Shown: positions 1 to 9,046, counted from the first letter of the stretch. The stretch: DNA of 64,000 nucleotides from Burkholderia sp. Ac-20365 (GCF_017104715.1 NZ_JAAGPI010000020.1:62001-126000); one strand, 5' to 3'. Notes: generated by a model not told the origin, from the sequence alone. Numbers and translations are program-made.

Positions 1-153
1 AAACAATTGGGCGCCGTGCTGCAACGAAGCAATATTGTCCGCGTTGTCGGGCGCACGGTCGAGCGGGAATTCGCCTTCCGCGCGAACAGACGTAGCGGAT
101 AACGCCAGCACGGTTGCACCGAGCAGCGCGAGCGTCGAAAGCAGTTTTTTCAT
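1..153 (-). CDS. petC: Cytochrome c1, N-terminal part (truncated by window edge)
   Basis: Only the first 51 codons lie in the window. They begin MKKLLSTLALLGATVLALSA, a classic Sec signal peptide with a cleavage site near SVRA-EG, followed by the acidic start of a mature periplasmic protein. Cytochrome c1 carries haem c and passes electrons from the Rieske protein to soluble cytochrome c. The call rests mainly on position: the gene follows petA and petB in the same direction, 23 bases after petB, as in proteobacterial petABC operons. The CXXCH haem site lies outside the window, so it is not confirmed here. Confidence 0.85.
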   Translation of the reverse strand, partial: MKKLLSTLALLGATVLALSATSVRAEGEFPLDRAPDNADNIASLQHGAQLF

Positions 154-176
154 CTTCGTTTTCTCCTGGCTCGCGG

Positions 177-1559
177 TTAGTGGGGTTTGAACCGCACTCG
201 TTCGGGTGGCTGCTTGAACTTGCCAAGCGGCGTCCAGAACGGCATGCCGAGGAAAAACGCGAAGTAGACCAGCGCGCAAATCTGCGCAATCAGCGTCGCG
301 GCGGGAGACGGCGGCTTGGTTCCGAGGAACGCCAGCGTCAAAAAGGCCAGTACGAAGATGCCGTAAAACACCTTGTGGAAGAACGGCCGGTAGCGGATCG
401 ATTTCACCGGCGAGCGGTCCAGCCACGGCAGAAAGAACAGCGACACCACCGCGCTGCCCATCACTACCACGCCCCAGAACTTCGACTCCGTGAACGCCAT
501 CGCCAGAATGACGAGGATCGCGAGCACGGGCAGGCCGAGCTTCCACTTGCCACGCGCGCGGATCAGCGCGAACAGGCCAAGCAGGCCAATCACGATCATC
601 AGCACGATCTTGAACGGATCGGTGGTGGCGCGCAGCATCGCGTAGAACGCGGTGAAGTACCAGACCGGCGCGATTTCCGGCGGCGTCTGCAGCGGATTCG
701 CCGGCACGAAGTTGTTCGACTCGAGGAAGTAGCCGCCCATCTCCGGCGCGAAGAAGATGATCGCCGCGAACACCATCAAAAAGACGCACACGCCCATGAA
801 GTCGTGAACCGAGTAGTACGGGTGGAACGGAATGCCGTCGAGCGGAATGCCGTTCGCGTCCTTTTTCGCCTTGATCTCGATGCCGTCCGGGTTGTTCGAG
901 CCGACTTCATGCAGCGCGACGATGTGCGCGACCACCAGCCCGAGCAGCACCAGCGGAATCGCGATCACGTGGAACGCGAAAAATCGGTTCAGCGTGACGT
1001 CGGACACCACGTAGTCGCCGCGAATCCACAGCGACAGGTCCGGGCCGATGAACGGAATCGCCGAGAACAGGTTCACGATCACCTGCGCGCCCCAGTACGA
1101 CATCTGGCCCCAAGGCAGCAGATAGCCGAAGAACGCTTCTGCCATCAGGCACAGGAAAATCGCGCAGCCGAAGATCCACACCAGTTCGCGCGGCTTGCGA
1201 TACGAGCCGTACAGCAGCCCGCGGAACATATGCAGATACACGACGACGAAGAACATCGACGCGCCCGTGGAGTGCATGTAGCGGATCAGCCAGCCCCACG
1301 GCACCTCGCGCATGATGTACTCGACCGATGCGAACGCGAGCAGCGAATCGGGCTTGTAGTTCATCGTCAGGAAGATGCCCGTGACGATCTGGTTGACCAG
1401 CACCAGCAGCGCGAGCGAGCCGAAGAAGTACCAGAAGTTGAAATTCTTCGGCGCGTAGTACTCGGACACGTGCGCTTTCCAGGTCGCCGTCATCGGAAAG
1501 CGGCGATCGATCCAGCCCGTGAGTCCGGTTGTTTCCACCTCTTTCTCGGTCGTCGCCAT
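177..1559 (-). CDS. petB: Cytochrome b of the bc1 complex
   Basis: The 460-residue product is the membrane core of ubiquinol-cytochrome c reductase and carries both b haems and the quinone sites. The sequence shows the long hydrophobic helices of the family, paired histidines in the haem helices (YMHSTGASMFFVVVYLHMFRG, then FHVIAIPLVLLGLVVAH), and the Qo-site segment PPEIAPVWYF, the PVWY form common in proteobacteria. The frame stays open further upstream, but the start at MATTEKEV is chosen because its ATG overlaps the petA stop by one base (TAATG). This suggests translational coupling within petABC. Confidence 0.96.
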   Translation of the reverse strand: MATTEKEVETTGLTGWIDRRFPMTATWKAHVSEYYAPKNFNFWYFFGSLALLVLVNQIVTGIFLTMNYKPDSLLAFASVEYIMREVPWGWLIRYMHSTGASMFFVVVYLHMFRGLLYGSYRKPRELVWIFGCAIFLCLMAEAFFGYLLPWGQMSYWGAQVIVNLFSAIPFIGPDLSLWIRGDYVVSDVTLNRFFAFHVIAIPLVLLGLVVAHIVALHEVGSNNPDGIEIKAKKDANGIPLDGIPFHPYYSVHDFMGVCVFLMVFAAIIFFAPEMGGYFLESNNFVPANPLQTPPEIAPVWYFTAFYAMLRATTDPFKIVLMIVIGLLGLFALIRARGKWKLGLPVLAILVILAMAFTESKFWGVVVMGSAVVSLFFLPWLDRSPVKSIRYRPFFHKVFYGIFVLAFLTLAFLGTKPPSPAATLIAQICALVYFAFFLGMPFWTPLGKFKQPPERVRFKPH

Positions 1560-2176
1560 TACGCTTCTCCTTTCTCGTCCCTGCCGATCACGAGCGTGGT
1601 GCCGGTGATCATGTAGGGCGGAATGTCCAGGTTTTGCGGCGCAGGTTTGTTCTTGAAGACGCGGCCGGCCATGTCGTAGGTCGAGCCGTGGCACGGGCAC
1701 AGAAAGCCGCCGGGCCAGTCGTCAGGGAGATTGGGCTGCGCGCCTTCCTGAAAGCGCGGAGTCGGCGTGCAGCCAAGATGGGTGCACACGGCGACGGCAA
1801 CGAACAGATTCTTGTGTTCGGGACGGGAGCGGAACTCGTTTTTCGTGTAGTCCGGCTCGGGCATCGAAAACGGGTTCTTGCTTTCCGGATCGGCGACTTC
1901 CTTGTCGGCCTTCTGAACGTCGGCAAGCTGCTGATCAGTGCGATTGATGATCCAGACGGGCTTGCCGCGCCAGGCGACCGTCATCATGTCGCCGGGCTTG
2001 AGGTTGGAGATATCGACTTCGACGGGGGCTCCCGCCGCTTTGGCTTTTTCGGATGGTGCAAACGAACTAACAAAGGGTACGACGGTGGCGACTCCTCCGA
2101 TGCCACCTGCTACGGTCGTCGCAATCAGCCAGCTACGGCGGCCGCCATCGACGCGTTCATCTTCCTTGTCTCGCAT
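1559..2176 (-). CDS. petA: Ubiquinol-cytochrome c reductase iron-sulfur subunit (Rieske)
   Basis: The 205-residue protein carries the two Rieske cluster motifs CTHLGC and CPCHGS, which bind a [2Fe-2S] cluster through two Cys and two His. It takes the first electron from ubiquinol in the bc1 complex. The N-terminus MRDKEDERVDGGRRSWLI followed by a hydrophobic helix looks like the twin-arginine anchor of bacterial Rieske proteins, which makes it a probable client of the tatABC system at 4.5-6.1 kb. A longer frame begins at 2254, but the start at 2176 matches family length and has a GTGGGG stretch in front. It is the first gene of petABC. Confidence 0.95.
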   Translation of the reverse strand: MRDKEDERVDGGRRSWLIATTVAGGIGGVATVVPFVSSFAPSEKAKAAGAPVEVDISNLKPGDMMTVAWRGKPVWIINRTDQQLADVQKADKEVADPESKNPFSMPEPDYTKNEFRSRPEHKNLFVAVAVCTHLGCTPTPRFQEGAQPNLPDDWPGGFLCPCHGSTYDMAGRVFKNKPAPQNLDIPPYMITGTTLVIGRDEKGEA

Positions 2177-2395
2177 CACACGCCCCACTTCTGAGTTGGA
2201 TTTTTCCTTCACGTCGGGTCTACCGCCGCTAGTTTGCTCGAATGGAGTCGCCATTTACAAGGGCCGATTGCCAAAAACCGTGCGAAGTCCTTGATAAATC
2301 AGGGTTTCCCCGCACGGATCGCAAACCTTTATGCGGCTTTTATTAAGCATTTCCTCCGTTTTTCAATCCTTTTTCTCGCTTAATGCAGCCGATAT

Positions 2396-3142
2396 TCAAA
2401 CCGGATTATGAATATCGATAAACAGGTGTTCCAGCTCGAAATGTTCGGACAGATGCGAGCCGAGCGCCTGCACGCCGTAACGCTCGGTCGCATGGTGACC
2501 CGCCGAGATGAACGCAACACCGCTTTCCGCCGACATATGCGTGATCGGCTCGGAGATTTCGCCCGTCAGATAGACGTCCGCGCCGGCCTCGATGGCGGCT
2601 TCGAAATAACCTTGCGCGGCGCCCGTGCACCACGCGACGCGCCGCAACTGCTTGTCGGGATCGCCCAGCACCAGCGGCGTACGGCCGAGCGTCTGCTCGA
2701 CTTCCGCGCTGAAGTGCGCGAGCGTGATCGACATGGGCAGCGTGCTCATCCAGCCGATGTCGTTGTCGCCGAAACGGCCGTCGGGGATCAGACCGAACTT
2801 CGCGCCGAGCTGCGCGTTGTTGCCGTAGAGCGGGTGATCGTCGAGCGGCAGATGGTAGGCGAACAGGTTCAGATCGTTCGCGAGCAGCGCCTTGAGCCGT
2901 TGATATTTGCGGCCGGTGATCTGCGGCGCCTCGTTGCGCCAGAAGTAACCATGATGGACCAGCACGGCGTCCGCGCCCCACTCCAGCGCCGCCTCCAGAA
3001 AGGCCAGCGACGCCGTCACGCCCGTCGCGATTTTCTCGATCTTGCGTCGCCCTTCGACTTGCAGACCGTTCGGGCAATAGTCCTTGAAGCGCGAAGTTTC
3101 AAGGAGATTGTTCAAGTACAATTCGAGTTCGATCCGATCCAT
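2396..3142 (-). CDS. Nif3-like dinuclear metal centre protein
   Basis: The 248-residue protein belongs to the Nif3/YbgI/DUF34 family, homo-hexameric proteins with a two-metal site. Their cellular role is unsettled; GTP cyclohydrolase I type 2 is a frequent but weakly supported label. Visible metal-site pieces are LVHHGYFWR, AYHLPLDDHP and SAGHHATERYG, and the N-terminus has the usual DYCPNGLQVEG. The ATG at 3142 has AGAGG five bases ahead. A GTG two codons earlier is also possible but would overlap that site. The gene is divergent from the DegS-like protease with only 19 bases between start codons. Confidence 0.9.
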   Translation of the reverse strand: MDRIELELYLNNLLETSRFKDYCPNGLQVEGRRKIEKIATGVTASLAFLEAALEWGADAVLVHHGYFWRNEAPQITGRKYQRLKALLANDLNLFAYHLPLDDHPLYGNNAQLGAKFGLIPDGRFGDNDIGWMSTLPMSITLAHFSAEVEQTLGRTPLVLGDPDKQLRRVAWCTGAAQGYFEAAIEAGADVYLTGEISEPITHMSAESGVAFISAGHHATERYGVQALGSHLSEHFELEHLFIDIHNPV

Positions 3143-3161
3143 ATACACCTCTAATTTTCAG

Positions 3162-4373
3162 ATGCTCAGACGCTTTTGGCTGTTCTTCGCCCAGGCGGTG
3201 ACCGTGCTGCTGGCGCTGATGTTCATCATTGCGACCCTCAAACCGCAGTGGCTGCAACGTCAAGGGCAGTTCGGCAAGCAGCTGGCCGAGCCGATCGTCG
3301 CGCTCCGAGAGGTGGCCCCCGGAATGGGCAGCGGCGGCTCCGTCCAGAATTCCTACGCGGACGCGGCACAGAAAGCGATGCCCGCCGTCGTCAACGTGTT
3401 CTCCAGCAAGGACGGCTCGCTTCCGCCCGACCCGCGCGCCAAAGACCCGCTGTTCCGCTACTTCTTCGGCGACAAGAACAAAAAGCAGCAGCAAGAGCAA
3501 CCCGCGGCCAATCTCGGCTCTGGGGTTATCGTGAGTTCGGAAGGTTACATTCTAACGAACCAGCATGTCGTCGACGGCGCGGATCAGATCGAAATCGCGC
3601 TCGCCGACGGCCGTACGACGAACGCGAAGGTGATCGGCGTCGATCCCGAAACCGATCTCGCCGTGCTCAAGGTCAACATGACGAACTTGCCGACCATCAC
3701 GCTCGGCCGCATGGACCAGACGCGCGTCGGCGACGTGGTGCTCGCGATCGGCAATCCGTTCGGGGTAGGTCAGACGGTGACGATGGGCATCGTCAGCGCG
3801 CTCGGCCGCAATCACCTCGGCATCAACACGTTCGAAAACTTCATCCAGACGGATGCGCCGATCAATCCTGGCAACTCGGGCGGCGCACTCGTCGATGTGA
3901 ACGGCAATCTGCTCGGCATCAATACGGCGATTTACTCGCGCTCGGGCGGCTCGCTCGGCATAGGCTTCGCGATTCCCGTTTCGACGGCGCGCAGCGTGCT
4001 GGAAAGCATCATCACGACGGGCACCGTGACGCGCGGGTGGATTGGCGTCGAGCCGCAGGACGTGACGCCGGAAATCGCCGAATCGTTCGGGCTCGAGCAG
4101 AAGTCGGGCGCGATCGTGGCGGGTGTGCTGAAAGGCGGTCCAGCCGACAAGGCCGGCATCAAGCCGGGCGATATTCTGGTGTCGGTCAACGGCCAGGACA
4201 TCACCGATACGACGCGCCTCCTGAACGTGATCGCGCAGATCAAGCCGGGCACCGACGCGAAGGTTCATCTGGTCCGCAAGAACAAGGAAATGGATCTGAC
4301 GGTGATGATCGGCAAGCGCCCGCCGCCGCCAAAGCAGCCTTCGGACGATAGCGATGACGACGATGGCGGTTGA
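3162..4373 (+). CDS. DegS/DegQ-like periplasmic serine protease (S1C, one PDZ)
   Basis: The 403-residue protein begins with one membrane anchor (about residues 5-26), then a trypsin-like domain with catalytic triad His135 (TNQHVVDGA), Asp165 (ETDLAVL) and Ser239 (NPGNSGGAL), and a single PDZ domain at about 290-385. It ends in an acidic Asp/Ser tail. Anchored single-PDZ members such as DegS and AlgW sense misfolded outer-membrane proteins and cleave anti-sigma factors, so a sensor role is possible but inferred. The frame runs upstream into the divergent Nif3 gene. The ATG at 3162 is used because it precedes the membrane anchor, although no good Shine-Dalgarno sequence stands before it. Confidence 0.92.
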   Translation: MLRRFWLFFAQAVTVLLALMFIIATLKPQWLQRQGQFGKQLAEPIVALREVAPGMGSGGSVQNSYADAAQKAMPAVVNVFSSKDGSLPPDPRAKDPLFRYFFGDKNKKQQQEQPAANLGSGVIVSSEGYILTNQHVVDGADQIEIALADGRTTNAKVIGVDPETDLAVLKVNMTNLPTITLGRMDQTRVGDVVLAIGNPFGVGQTVTMGIVSALGRNHLGINTFENFIQTDAPINPGNSGGALVDVNGNLLGINTAIYSRSGGSLGIGFAIPVSTARSVLESIITTGTVTRGWIGVEPQDVTPEIAESFGLEQKSGAIVAGVLKGGPADKAGIKPGDILVSVNGQDITDTTRLLNVIAQIKPGTDAKVHLVRKNKEMDLTVMIGKRPPPPKQPSDDSDDDDGG

Positions 4374-4412
4374 GCTTCAGGTCGTCAGAGCGGCCAGCTA
4401 GCGCAGGCAAAT

Positions 4413-4448
4413 AAAAAGGGCAGTCTCCAACGGAGCACTGCCCTTTTT
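4413..4448. terminator. Bidirectional intrinsic terminator between degS-like gene and tatC
   Basis: An inverted repeat with arms AAAGGGCAGT and ACTGCCCTTT, plus partly paired inner bases, is flanked by A-rich sequence on the left and T5 on the right. It can end transcripts of both the protease gene and the long minus-strand tat array, which converge here. Confidence 0.85.
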
Positions 4449-4479
4449 GCTGTCCAGCGCCCGTTCGACGCGGGCTTCT

Positions 4480-5259
4480 TCAGCTTGCCGCGTTGCCCTC
4501 GTTCTCAGGCGCCGCGACCGGCTTGCTCACGAACAGCCGCGCCGCGATGATGCCCGCTTCGTACAGCACGATCAGCGGAATCGCGAGAATCAGCTGCGAG
4601 AACACGTCCGGCGGCGTCACCACAGCGGAAATCACAAACGCGCCAACAATCACATACGGCCGTATTTCCTTGAGCTTCTTGATGGTCAGCACGTTCATGC
4701 GAACGAGCAGCACGACGACGATCGGTACTTCGAAGGTCACGCCGAAGGCGATGAACATCGTCAGCACGAAACTCAGGTAATTGTCGATATCGGTCGTCAT
4801 CTCCGCGCCGAGCGGCGCATTGTAGTGCGCCATCACGCGGAAGATCGTGGGGAACACGACGAAGTACGCGAACGCCATGCCGCACAGAAATAGCGTGTAG
4901 CTGCTGCCGACCAGCGGCCCGACCAGCTTCTTCTCATGCTGATACAGGCCCGGCGCGACGAACGCCCAGATCTGGTACAGCACGATAGGTAGCGCGATCA
5001 CGAACGCGACGAGCATCGTCACCTTCATCGGCACGAAAAACGAGCCGGTGACGTCGGTGACGATCATCTTGCCGTCCTTCGGCAGGTTGTTCATCAGCGG
5101 ACGCGCAAGCAGCCGGAAGATGTCGGGCGCCCAGTAGACGAGCCCAACGAACACGACGATCACCGAAATGCCCGCGCGGATGATGCGGTCGCGCAGTTCG
5201 ACGAGATGCGAGATGAAGGTCTCTTCAGTGCCTTCGTTCTGGTTTTGGGGGTCGCTCAC
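4480..5259 (-). CDS. tatC: Sec-independent protein translocase TatC
   Basis: The 259-residue protein has six hydrophobic segments and the N-terminal HLVELRDRIIRAG signature of TatC, the receptor for twin-arginine signal peptides. The start is a GTG at 5259 with GAGGG upstream. It is the last gene of tatA-tatB-tatC and also the last gene of the long minus-strand array that starts at mlaF. The window encodes at least two plausible clients, the Rieske protein and the phosphatase-like lipoprotein at 37.5 kb. Confidence 0.97.
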   Translation of the reverse strand: MSDPQNQNEGTEETFISHLVELRDRIIRAGISVIVVFVGLVYWAPDIFRLLARPLMNNLPKDGKMIVTDVTGSFFVPMKVTMLVAFVIALPIVLYQIWAFVAPGLYQHEKKLVGPLVGSSYTLFLCGMAFAYFVVFPTIFRVMAHYNAPLGAEMTTDIDNYLSFVLTMFIAFGVTFEVPIVVVLLVRMNVLTIKKLKEIRPYVIVGAFVISAVVTPPDVFSQLILAIPLIVLYEAGIIAARLFVSKPVAAPENEGNAAS

Positions 5260-5301
5260 ACCGGCCCTCGGTTAGAGATTGATGCACAGGACATCGGTCG
5301 A

Positions 5302-5856
5302 TCAGAAAAAGCGTGTCGGCCGACGCAGACTGACAGGCGTATGCCGCGCGACACGCGCCGCGCCCGATTGCACCCGCGTGCGCCGCAGCGTGGCGCGCTT
5401 GTACCAGTTCGGCGTAGCCGTCTGCTTGACGCGCCAGTTCTTGCGCTTCGGCGCGGCGGCATCGGTACTGCGCCAGGACGAGCCGCCCGTCATAAGGGAA
5501 TCGGACGTGTTGAAGGTATCGGACGCCAGGCTTTCCGTCGCGCCGCCCGCAATGCTCGGCGACACCGACGTGCCTTGCGACCACGCCTCGTTCAGTTCGG
5601 TTTCGTGCTTGCGCAGATTGTCGTGAATCGAGGTTTCGACGTTTTGCGCCGCCGATTCGAATTCGGTCTTCATGCGGCGCAATTCGTCGAGCTCGATCTC
5701 ACGCGTGACTTCGGACTTGACGTCGTTGATATAGCGTTGCGCGCGGCCGAACAGCGCGCCCGCCGTTCGGGCGACGCGCGGCAGGCGCTCAGGGCCGAGC
5801 ACGACCAGCGCGACCACGCCGATCAACGCCATCTTGGTTAAACCGAGGTCCAGCAT
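5302..5856 (-). CDS. tatB: Sec-independent protein translocase TatB
   Basis: The 184-residue protein starts MLDLGLTKMALIGVVALVVL and continues with GPERLPRVARTAG, the short membrane helix, Gly-Pro hinge and amphipathic helix of TatB. A polar tail of about 100 residues follows and ends in an Arg-rich stretch. TatB forms the substrate-binding complex with TatC. It lies 55 bases after tatA and 42 before tatC. Confidence 0.95.
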   Translation of the reverse strand: MLDLGLTKMALIGVVALVVLGPERLPRVARTAGALFGRAQRYINDVKSEVTREIELDELRRMKTEFESAAQNVETSIHDNLRKHETELNEAWSQGTSVSPSIAGGATESLASDTFNTSDSLMTGGSSWRSTDAAAPKRKNWRVKQTATPNWYKRATLRRTRVQSGAARVARHTPVSLRRPTRFF

Positions 5857-5911
5857 GGATAGGGCTTCCCGTCAGTGCGCGCGTGTCAGCGCAAGCTCGG
5901 CTGGCGCCGGA

Positions 5912-6148
5912 TTAGCGGGAATCGCCGGAATGCGGCGCCTTTTCCTTTGCGTCGACATCAACGGTGTTCGTGCGCGCGATCTGATCACGCTGCTGGCCTT
6001 CGGGCGTTTCGCCGTCCTTCATGCCTTCCTTGAAGCCCTTCACCGCGCCGCCCAGATCAGTACCGATATTGCGCAGCTTCTTCGTACCAAACACCAGTGC
6101 GACGATCAGCAAAACGATCAGCCAATGCCAAATGCTCAACGAACCCAT
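5912..6148 (-). CDS. tatA: Sec-independent protein translocase TatA
   Basis: The 78-residue protein begins MGSLSIWHWLIVLLIVALVF, then GTKKLRNIGTDLGGAVKGFK, the TatA/E membrane helix, hinge and amphipathic helix. TatA oligomers form the transport path. The start at 6148 is firm because AAGGAGA stands seven bases ahead; the open frame continues upstream only without such a site. Length is normal for TatA. Confidence 0.96.
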   Translation of the reverse strand: MGSLSIWHWLIVLLIVALVFGTKKLRNIGTDLGGAVKGFKEGMKDGETPEGQQRDQIARTNTVDVDAKEKAPHSGDSR

Positions 6149-6440
6149 AAAAATCTCCTTAACCCCCACCGTCGTGCCTGGCGACGGCAACTGTGCGCCT
6201 TGCGGCCTGAATCGAAGCGCGCCTGACGGTCACGCTTCACCTGCAAAACTCCCGCCAACGCCCTTTTATTGCGTCAGCGCCCTCGGTCCCATTATGAACA
6301 TGTCTGCGAGTCGCTGTCGTTACATCCCTACATAAACGCACGATGTCGTGATGCCGGGCCCGTCATTGTGCGCAGTCAAAAAGCATATGCGGCGAATCTT
6401 TGACGGTTTGGCCCATGTTGATTGCGAATTTGACCCGCGT

Positions 6441-6806
6441 TCAGCCCATTCTCAGCCACGGGCGAGGTCCCGCCAGCAGATGCGCATGCAGGTGATAGAC
6501 CTCCTGTCCACCGCCCGGCCCCGTATTGATGACCGTGCGGAAACCTGTCTCGCCACCTTTGTACGCAACGCCCAACTGATCGGCGAGACGCGCAACCAGT
6601 ATCAGCATCTTACCAAGCAGGGCCGAATCGCTCTCGGTACAGTTCGAGAGCGTCGCGATGTGCTTGCGCGGTATCACGAGCACGTGCGTTTCGGCCGCCG
6701 GACGGATGTCGCGGAACGCGACGAAGTCTTCGTCTTCGTGGACTTTGGTCGACGGAATTTCGCCTGCGGCGATCTTGCAGAAAAGGCAGTCCGGATCGTG
6801 GCTCAT
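6441..6806 (-). CDS. HIT-family (histidine triad) nucleotide-binding protein, Hint-like
   Basis: The 121-residue protein has the N-terminal CLFCKIAAGEIPS of Hint proteins and the histidine triad HLHAHLL with His105, His107 and His109. These enzymes hydrolyse nucleoside phosphoramidates and adenylated lysine. It sits between a small membrane-protein gene and tatA in the same direction. About 290 bases between it and tatA hold no gene or clear hairpin that I can see. Physiological substrate is not predictable from sequence. Confidence 0.93.
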   Translation of the reverse strand: MSHDPDCLFCKIAAGEIPSTKVHEDEDFVAFRDIRPAAETHVLVIPRKHIATLSNCTESDSALLGKMLILVARLADQLGVAYKGGETGFRTVINTGPGGGQEVYHLHAHLLAGPRPWLRMG

Positions 6807-6842
6807 GGTCTTGTGAACGGCGAACGCCTTATGTGGCGCGGG

Positions 6843-7238
6843 TTAAAACCAGCCGCGCGGATTCGTCAGCGGCTTGTTGTCGTACAGATACAGCCAGCCT
6901 TTGATGATACGGTACAACGTCCAGATCGCGACAGCCCACAGGATCGGCACGCCAATCAGCACGATGAAGAGCGCAACGCCGATCAGATGCCCAATCAGCC
7001 CCAGCCAGAACGTACGGATCTGCCAGTCGAAATGCGCTTCGTACGGCGTGCCGACCGTCTCCGGCCGCTTGATGTAGTTGATGATGATCGCGATCAGCAC
7101 GGAGATGCCGCCCGTGAGCCAGTACACGGCGTAGAGCGCGTAGATGATGTGCGTCAGCGTGCGCAGGCTGCGCTGCCGGTCGATTTCGACTGCGCTCTGA
7201 TAAGACGGTGGCGGATAACCGCCGTGCGACTGTTCCAT
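6843..7238 (-). CDS. Small DUF4870-like membrane protein
   Basis: The 131-residue protein has a short polar Pro/Tyr-rich start (MEQSHGGYPPPSYQSA) and three to four hydrophobic segments, with FDWQIRTFWLGLIGHLIG in the middle. This resembles small DUF4870-type membrane proteins of unknown function. It lies 90 bases after hisE and 36 before the HIT gene in the same direction, so it is probably cotranscribed with the histidine genes. No function can be assigned. Confidence 0.8.
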   Translation of the reverse strand: MEQSHGGYPPPSYQSAVEIDRQRSLRTLTHIIYALYAVYWLTGGISVLIAIIINYIKRPETVGTPYEAHFDWQIRTFWLGLIGHLIGVALFIVLIGVPILWAVAIWTLYRIIKGWLYLYDNKPLTNPRGWF

Positions 7239-7328
7239 GCTGACGTCCTCCTGGAGGGGCGAATGGATACTGTTGCTACTGGTCTCTCGTCGCTCTTGTG
7301 TCCGCGCGCGCCGCCGCGCCTTGCTGGC

Positions 7329-7703
7329 TCAGTCGCCGTTCTGCTCGCGGTCGCGGCTCTTGCGCAGCGCCTTTTCCTCGATGCCCGACAAGCCCTCGCG
7401 GCGCTCCAGTTCGGCGAGCACATCGGCGGGATTCAGGTCGAAATGCGACAGCATCACGAGGCAATGGAACCACAAATCGGCCACTTCGCCGACCAGCGCC
7501 TTGCGCTCCGCGCCCAGCCGCACGTCCTTGGCGGCCAGCACGACTTCCGTGGCTTCCTCGCCGATCTTCTTGAGCACCGCATCGTCGCCCTTGTGGAACA
7601 GGCGCGACACGTACGAAGTTTCGGGATCGCCGCCCTTGCGGCTGTCGATAACGTCAGCGAGGCGCCGAAGCGTATCGTTCGTCGATTGCGAATCTTGCGT
7701 CAT
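7329..7703 (-). CDS. hisE: Phosphoribosyl-ATP pyrophosphatase
   Basis: The 124-residue protein removes pyrophosphate from phosphoribosyl-ATP, step two of histidine synthesis. It has the all-alpha MazG-like fold signature KKIGEEATEVVLAAK and GEVADLWFHCLVML, whose acidic residues bind Mg. The ATG overlaps the hisI stop by four bases (ATGA). hisE and hisI are separate genes here, not fused as in enterobacteria. Confidence 0.96.
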   Translation of the reverse strand: MTQDSQSTNDTLRRLADVIDSRKGGDPETSYVSRLFHKGDDAVLKKIGEEATEVVLAAKDVRLGAERKALVGEVADLWFHCLVMLSHFDLNPADVLAELERREGLSGIEEKALRKSRDREQNGD

Positions 7704-8110
7704 TTGTAGATATGTTCGGGGTCTTTCAGCACGGGATCGACGGCAACCCAGTTGCCGGCATCGACCGAGCCTTCGAATTTCTGGAAAAAGCACGAATGCC
7801 GGCCGGTATGGCACGCAATGCCCGACACCTGCTCGACCTTCAACAGCACGACGTCTTCGTCGCAATCGAGCCGCACCTCATGCACATGCTGCACGTGGCC
7901 CGATTCCTCGCCCTTGAACCACAGGCGCTGGCGCGAACGCGAAAAGTACACCGCGCGGCCCGTTTCGATCGTCTTCGACAGTGCTTCGCGGTTCATCCAC
8001 GCGAACATCAGCACGTCGTTGGTCGATGCTTCCTGCGCGATCACGGGCACGAGGCCGTTCGCGTCCCACTTCACCTTGTCGAGCCAGCCGACTTCAGACG
8101 GATTGACCAC
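7700..8110 (-). CDS. hisI: Phosphoribosyl-AMP cyclohydrolase
   Basis: The 136-residue protein opens the purine ring of phosphoribosyl-AMP, step three of histidine synthesis. Family segments include LMFAWMNREAL, YFSRSRQRLWFKGEESGH and the metal-binding Cys/Asp residues in LDCDEDVVLLKV and ACHTGRHSCFF. The start is a GTG one base after the hisF stop, so coupling is likely; its end overlaps hisE. Confidence 0.96.
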   Translation of the reverse strand: MVNPSEVGWLDKVKWDANGLVPVIAQEASTNDVLMFAWMNREALSKTIETGRAVYFSRSRQRLWFKGEESGHVQHVHEVRLDCDEDVVLLKVEQVSGIACHTGRHSCFFQKFEGSVDAGNWVAVDPVLKDPEHIYK

Positions 8111-8111
8111 G

Positions 8112-8885
8112 TTACAACCTCACCGAAATGCCCTGATCGGCCATGAAGCGCTTGCACTCGCCGACCGTGTGCTCGCCATAGTGGAAGATGCTCGCGGCCA
8201 GCACGGCGTCCGCGCGGCCTTCCTTGATGCCGTCGGCCAGATGCTGCAGCGAGCCGACACCGCCCGACGCGATCACGGGAATCGGCACCGCGTCCGACAC
8301 CGCGCGCGTGAGCGCGATATCGAAGCCGCTCTTCGTGCCGTCGCGGTCCATGCTGGTCAGCAGGATTTCGCCTGCGCCGAGTTCGGCCATCTTGCGCGCC
8401 CATTCGACGGCATCCAGCCCCGTGTTCTTGCGCCCGCCATGCGTGAAGACTTCCCAGCGCGGCGCTTCGCCTTCGGCCGACACGCGCTTCGCGTCGATCG
8501 CGACGACGATGCATTGCGAGCCGTATTTGTCGGTCGAATCGCGCACGAGTTGCGGATTCGCCACCGCCGACGAGTTCATGCTGACTTTGTCCGCACCCGC
8601 GTTCAAGAGGCGTCGCACGTCTTCGACAGCGCGCACGCCGCCCCCGACCGTTAACGGAATGAACACTTGCGAGGCGACTGCTTCGATGATCGGGAGAATC
8701 AGGTCGCGCTGGTCGGAAGTGGCCGTGATGTCGAGAAACGTGAGTTCGTCGGCGCCCTGCTCGTCGTAGCGGCGCGCGATTTCAACGGGATCGCCCGCGT
8801 CGCGCAGTTCGACGAAGTTGACGCCCTTGACCACGCGGCCAGCCGTGACGTCCAGACAGGGAATGATGCGTTTAGCTAAAGCCAT
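8112..8885 (-). CDS. hisF: Imidazole glycerol phosphate synthase, cyclase subunit
   Basis: The 257-residue TIM barrel uses ammonia from HisH to turn PRFAR into imidazole glycerol phosphate and AICAR. The catalytic aspartates are visible in IIPCLDVTAG (Asp12) and VVAIDAKR, and phosphate loops in VGGGVR and ASGGVG. The start at MALAKRIIPC is chosen because it gives the family's usual length; a TTG 21 bases further upstream is less likely. Confidence 0.97.
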   Translation of the reverse strand: MALAKRIIPCLDVTAGRVVKGVNFVELRDAGDPVEIARRYDEQGADELTFLDITATSDQRDLILPIIEAVASQVFIPLTVGGGVRAVEDVRRLLNAGADKVSMNSSAVANPQLVRDSTDKYGSQCIVVAIDAKRVSAEGEAPRWEVFTHGGRKNTGLDAVEWARKMAELGAGEILLTSMDRDGTKSGFDIALTRAVSDAVPIPVIASGGVGSLQHLADGIKEGRADAVLAASIFHYGEHTVGECKRFMADQGISVRL

Positions 8886-9046
8886 AGTCTTGCTAATACT
8901 TGCCAATACCGCTGGTGAGGCCGCTCACCCGTGCATCACGCCTCAAAAGGCGGTGGGGAAAACGGCGCAGGGCCGGTGCGCCGGAACCGCGCGGCGCGAG
9001 CCTGAATCATCTGTCAGACGCGCGCCATGCGCAGCACAGCCAACGC

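Noticed and set aside
114..1616. Long plus-strand open frame of 500 codons opposite cytochrome b
   Set aside because: It is antisense to petB, made of Arg/His/Glu-rich low-quality sequence typical of shadow frames in GC-rich DNA.
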